A stretch of DNA of 8,525 nucleotides from Acidimicrobiaceae bacterium (GTDB taxonomy: Bacteria > Actinomycetota > Acidimicrobiia > Acidimicrobiales > UBA8190): positions 1 to 8,525 of the forward strand of contig PKWD01000317.1 in assembly GCA_003131945.1 (NCBI GenBank), in the 5' to 3' direction. Each line of letters begins with the position of its first letter. The first letter of the stretch is position 1. Below the pieces are notes generated by a model. That model saw only the letters and a list, made by a program, of their open reading frames with translations, had not been told where the DNA came from and ran no database searches. The position numbers and the translations under genes are program-made. Positions 6,396 through 8,525 of this stretch are shown here, piece after piece.

Positions 6396-6578
6396 CAAGG
6401 GGGTGGCGAGGATGGGTCACGTCCAGGTGCCCGGGCTGCAAGGCGAATTGCCCGGACACCTCGCCTCCCGGCGGGCGACAGCCGCGGTCCGGGCGTGACC
6501 GTGGCGCCCCGAGGTCAACGGGCTCGATACCATCTCTGGTCCCATACCGATCGCCTGACCTCGAGGGCTACGTGGCCT

Positions 6579-6821
6579 TCACGCCCGACCTTTATTCCTA
6601 TAGTCGAACGATGCGCGGCATCGACGCCACGGCGGTGGCTGATGGTCGGCAGTGAGTGGGAATGCGGTGCCCGACTTGGAGTCGTTGTCGGCGATAACGA
6701 CCCAGTCAAGACTCCGGTAGGTGACGGGCGGTCCGAGAAGCTCGGAGGAGAACTCGGCGAGCGCTTCGGGGTCCGGGCTGTCGATGGCCACATGGTGCAA
6801 TCGCCCGACCGCGGCCTTCAT
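6579..6821 (-). pseudogene. Truncated VOC/glyoxalase-like protein fragment
   Basis: An 80-residue frame from the ATG at 6819-6821. Its first 55 or so residues closely resemble the start of actinobacterial VOC (vicinal oxygen chelate, glyoxalase/dioxygenase-fold) proteins: GRLHHVAIDSPDPEALAEF, then SELLGPPVTYRS, then DWVVIADNDSKSGTAF and DHQPPPW. The His in the first strand is in the usual metal-ligand position. Complete single-domain VOC proteins are about 115-135 residues. Here the similarity stops after HQPPPW, and the frame runs through atypical residues (RRCRASFDYRNKGRA) to a stop. The missing half-barrel with the second metal ligand suggests a deletion or decayed gene rather than an enzyme. 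No strong Shine-Dalgarno is visible. It could instead be a short expressed protein; I favour a remnant. Confidence 0.5.
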
Positions 6822-6931
6822 CTTTTGCTCGCGCAACGATGGTCAATGCTTCCGACAGTAGGCCGGGCTGCTGCCGGATACTCGTGTCGAACGGGAACCG
6901 GTCGCCATAAGAACTCCGGGCGCAACGCACC

Positions 6932-6947
6932 CACAACTAGCGTTGTG
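6932..6947. promoter_or_regulatory. Small inverted repeat upstream of the diguanylate cyclase gene
   Basis: CACAAC (6932-6937) and GTTGTG (6942-6947) are perfectly complementary around the centre TAGC, about 70 bases before the ATG at 7017. Position and symmetry would suit a repressor or activator site. CACAAC also occurs at 6378-6383 and in the 6294-6299 area, within the control region of the opposite gene. Six-base arms are short enough to arise by chance. Confidence 0.25.
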
Positions 6948-7016
6948 CGGACTCAGGTCAACCCGAAGCACCCCGACGCCGATGGAGATCCGGTGATCAG
7001 GGGGACACGGACGTAA

Positions 7017-8255
7017 ATGGACCAGGAGAGCTTGTCCGACGTCACCCGTTCATTGCCGGACGCGGTGGTCGTCATCGATCGATTGGGTGGCGTGCTGTGG
7101 ACCAACGACGCCGCCGAGCGCTTGTTCGGGCAGGCGACGGCGGAGCTGGTGGGGACGAACGCGCTCGACGTCGTCCATGCCGAGGACAAGGCGCTGGCCG
7201 AGGTGGCACTCACGAGCATCCAAGGCAAAGCCTTCGGGAGTCCACTCGAACTGCGGGTGTGCGCCGGTGGGGGATGGAAACTCGTCGAGATGACGGCCTC
7301 CAACCTTCTCGGCCACGACGCAATCGAAGGTCTGGTGCTGTGCATACGCGACCTCACCGAACGGCGGCGCTGGGAAGTGGCCAACACCGAGATGGGTCGC
7401 TTCCGGTCCCTCGTGCACAATGCGGCGAGCATCCTCATGCTTCTGGAACCGACGGGCGAGATCCAATCCGTCTCGGCGGCCATAACCCGACTGCTCGGAC
7501 ACGATCAGGAGCTCGTCGAAGGTCGGCCTCTCACCGATTACGTCACCGAGCACGACCGCCGCACCTTGTCCTCCGCTCTGGCGCGCGCCCTCGACGCTCC
7601 GACGTGGAGCACCGGGCCGGTCACGGTGGAAGTGGAGATGCTGCGCCGCGACGGCGGGGCCACGGTTCCCTTCGAGCTCAGCATCGTGAATCTGGTGGAC
7701 GACCCGACGGTCAGCGGATTCGTGGTGTCGGGCCACGACATCAGCCAGTTGCGTGCGACCCGGGAGGCTCTCGACGGGGCCGGCTCGCGTGACCCGCTCA
7801 CCGATCTGCCCAACCGCGACGCATTGTGCCGTCGCCTCGAGCGGTGCCTCGACGATCCGAAGACGGCCGTGATCTTTCTGGACCTCGACGGGTTCAAGGA
7901 CATCAATGACCAATTCGGCCGGGAGGTGGGCGACGAGCTGTTGCGACTGCTCGGCGACCGGCTATGCCAATCCGTACGGAAGGCCGACTTCGTCGCACGC
8001 CACGGGGGGGACGAGTTCGTGGTGGTGGCGAGGACAGAGAACGACCGGGATTTGGAAAGGCTCTCTCAGCGCCTCGTCCGCGCCATCGAACACCCCACCG
8101 AGCTGGCCGGCGGCTCCATCCGGCTCAGCGCCAGCGCCGGTCTCGCCCATCCGTACCCCGCAGACACGCCAGAGACGATCCTGGCCCGGGCCGACACGGC
8201 CATGTTCACGGCCAAGATCCACGGCGACGGGCTTCCTCACGTCATGAGCACCTGA
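7017..8255 (+). CDS. Diguanylate cyclase with two PAS domains (PAS-PAS-GGDEF)
   Basis: A 412-residue soluble protein without signal peptide or membrane segments. PAS 1 spans about 8-115 (DAVVVIDRLGGVLWTNDAAERLFG, ending in the linker signature IRDLTERR). PAS 2 spans about 127-245 (ILMLLEPTGEIQSVS..., ending SGHDISQLR). The GGDEF domain spans about 255-408, beginning with the typical DPLTDLPNRDAL. Catalytic features are present: metal-site D289 in FLDLDGFKDIND (287-298), GD at 305-306 and the GGDEF signature at 330-334. An RxxD I-site (R321-K-A-D324) sits five residues before GGDEF, so product inhibition by c-di-GMP is likely. The usual GH of the FGHxxGD segment is GR (301-302). It should make c-di-GMP from two GTP in response to a PAS-sensed cue; the ligand is unknown. 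ATG at 7017 directly follows an in-frame TAA, with GGGGGA about 12 bases upstream. TTG at 7032, behind AGGAGAG, is an alternative start. The gene is convergent with the next gene, with only 9 bases between stops. Confidence 0.92.
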   Translation: MDQESLSDVTRSLPDAVVVIDRLGGVLWTNDAAERLFGQATAELVGTNALDVVHAEDKALAEVALTSIQGKAFGSPLELRVCAGGGWKLVEMTASNLLGHDAIEGLVLCIRDLTERRRWEVANTEMGRFRSLVHNAASILMLLEPTGEIQSVSAAITRLLGHDQELVEGRPLTDYVTEHDRRTLSSALARALDAPTWSTGPVTVEVEMLRRDGGATVPFELSIVNLVDDPTVSGFVVSGHDISQLRATREALDGAGSRDPLTDLPNRDALCRRLERCLDDPKTAVIFLDLDGFKDINDQFGREVGDELLRLLGDRLCQSVRKADFVARHGGDEFVVVARTENDRDLERLSQRLVRAIEHPTELAGGSIRLSASAGLAHPYPADTPETILARADTAMFTAKIHGDGLPHVMST

Positions 8256-8264
8256 CTCTCCGGT

Positions 8265-8525
8265 TCACTCGCCCCACAGACCGGCGCCCAGTCGCATGAG
8301 CCCGGCGAAGTCGTGCACATCGGTGTCGAAGTAGGGGACGCTCACGAGGGTTTCCGCCGTGGTGGACAACTCCGCCTGCTTCTCGGCCTCGCTCTGGGCC
8401 ACGATCCGGTAGTCCATGTAGTTCTGACCGACCTCGACGAGCACTCGGCGGACCTGAGCGGTATCGGCCACTTCGAGTCGCGGCGCGATGGCCTCGGCGA
8501 TCTCCTCGGCGCGGTCGCGTAGGCG
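8265..8525 (-). CDS. C-terminal part of a possible ArsA/MinD-like P-loop ATPase (partial, enters from the right)
   Basis: The minus-strand frame is open from the window edge (8525) to a TGA at 8265-8267, giving the last 86 residues of a protein. It begins RLRDRAEEIAEAIAPRLEV, continues with a charged helix including NYMDYRIVAQSEAEKQAEL, and ends LVSVPYFDTDVHDFAGLMRLGAGLWGE. The terminal VPYFDTDVHDxAGLxRLG pattern recalls the C-termini of actinobacterial ArsA/Get3/MinD-type ATPases, where such a strand and helix close the fold. The P-loop and catalytic part are outside the window, so the assignment is tentative. An internal GTG at 8469-8471 is not needed as a start, because the frame continues upstream with good coding character. 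The gene is convergent with the diguanylate cyclase. Confidence 0.65.
   Translation of the reverse strand, partial: RLRDRAEEIAEAIAPRLEVADTAQVRRVLVEVGQNYMDYRIVAQSEAEKQAELSTTAETLVSVPYFDTDVHDFAGLMRLGAGLWGE

Larger units (their letters stand above)
6399..7016. other. Mostly non-coding divergent region between the zinc-motif gene and the diguanylate cyclase gene
   Basis: About 620 bases with locally lower GC and more A/T runs than the neighbours. The only protein-like signal is the truncated VOC-type frame on the minus strand at 6579-6821 (listed separately). Because the flanking genes are transcribed away from each other, both promoters should lie here. The best promoter-like pair for the plus-strand gene is CCGACA at 6852-6857 and GATACT at 6877-6882, with a 19-base spacer that is longer than ideal; I do not call it. 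A small dyad lies at 6932-6947. Plus-strand frames across this region are Arg/Thr/Ser-rich and look like chance frames. Confidence 0.5.

Noticed and set aside
6327..7016. A 229-residue plus-strand frame ending directly before the GGDEF start
   Set aside because: Its composition is Arg/Gly/Thr-rich without domain features, it overlaps the VOC-like remnant on the other strand, and no ribosome binding site was found.

Overview
The window is GC-rich throughout, with heavy use of G or C at third codon positions, GTG starts and Arg/Ala/Val-rich proteins. Together with a full-length PdtaS-type sensor kinase, an actinobacterial family, this points to a high-GC actinomycete (Actinomycetota). The genus cannot be read from the sequence. 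It looks like ordinary chromosome dominated by signalling genes: I see no transposase, integrase, CRISPR array, tRNA or rRNA.

Layout: (1) positions 2-61, the C-terminal tail of a gene entering from the left. (2) Positions 337-2154, plus strand, two response regulators in tandem: a REC-HD-GYP protein (predicted cyclic-di-GMP phosphodiesterase) and an OmpR/PhoB-type DNA-binding regulator. (3) Positions 2206-5363, minus strand, a compact cluster read in the order O-methyltransferase, PHP-family phosphoesterase, PdtaS-like histidine kinase. The last two overlap by 4 bases. (4) Positions 5496 to about 6278, minus strand, an unrecognised protein with a CGx..TxxGxxC..CxxxH zinc-knuckle-like motif and a helical C-terminal region. 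(5) Positions 6399-7016, mostly non-coding, holding a short truncated VOC/glyoxalase-like reading frame and a few dyads. (6) Positions 7017-8255, plus strand, a soluble PAS-PAS-GGDEF diguanylate cyclase with an intact catalytic signature and I-site. (7) Positions 8265-8525, minus strand, the C-terminus of a gene entering from the right, possibly an ArsA/MinD-like ATPase.

How the genes may work together: the window encodes a predicted c-di-GMP maker (GGDEF), a predicted c-di-GMP degrader under phosphorylation control (REC-HD-GYP), and a PdtaS-type kinase, a family reported in mycobacteria to bind c-di-GMP. The two response regulators have no kinase beside them in the same orientation, so the convergent PdtaS-like kinase is a candidate partner, but this is inference. 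The most useful follow-ups are the c-di-GMP/PdtaS link, the loss of the two GAF cysteines known from mycobacterial PdtaS, the 12-bp tandem repeat inside the kinase ATPase domain, the zinc-motif protein of unknown function, and the dyad just upstream of the HD-GYP gene. I see nothing that amounts to a clearly novel system.
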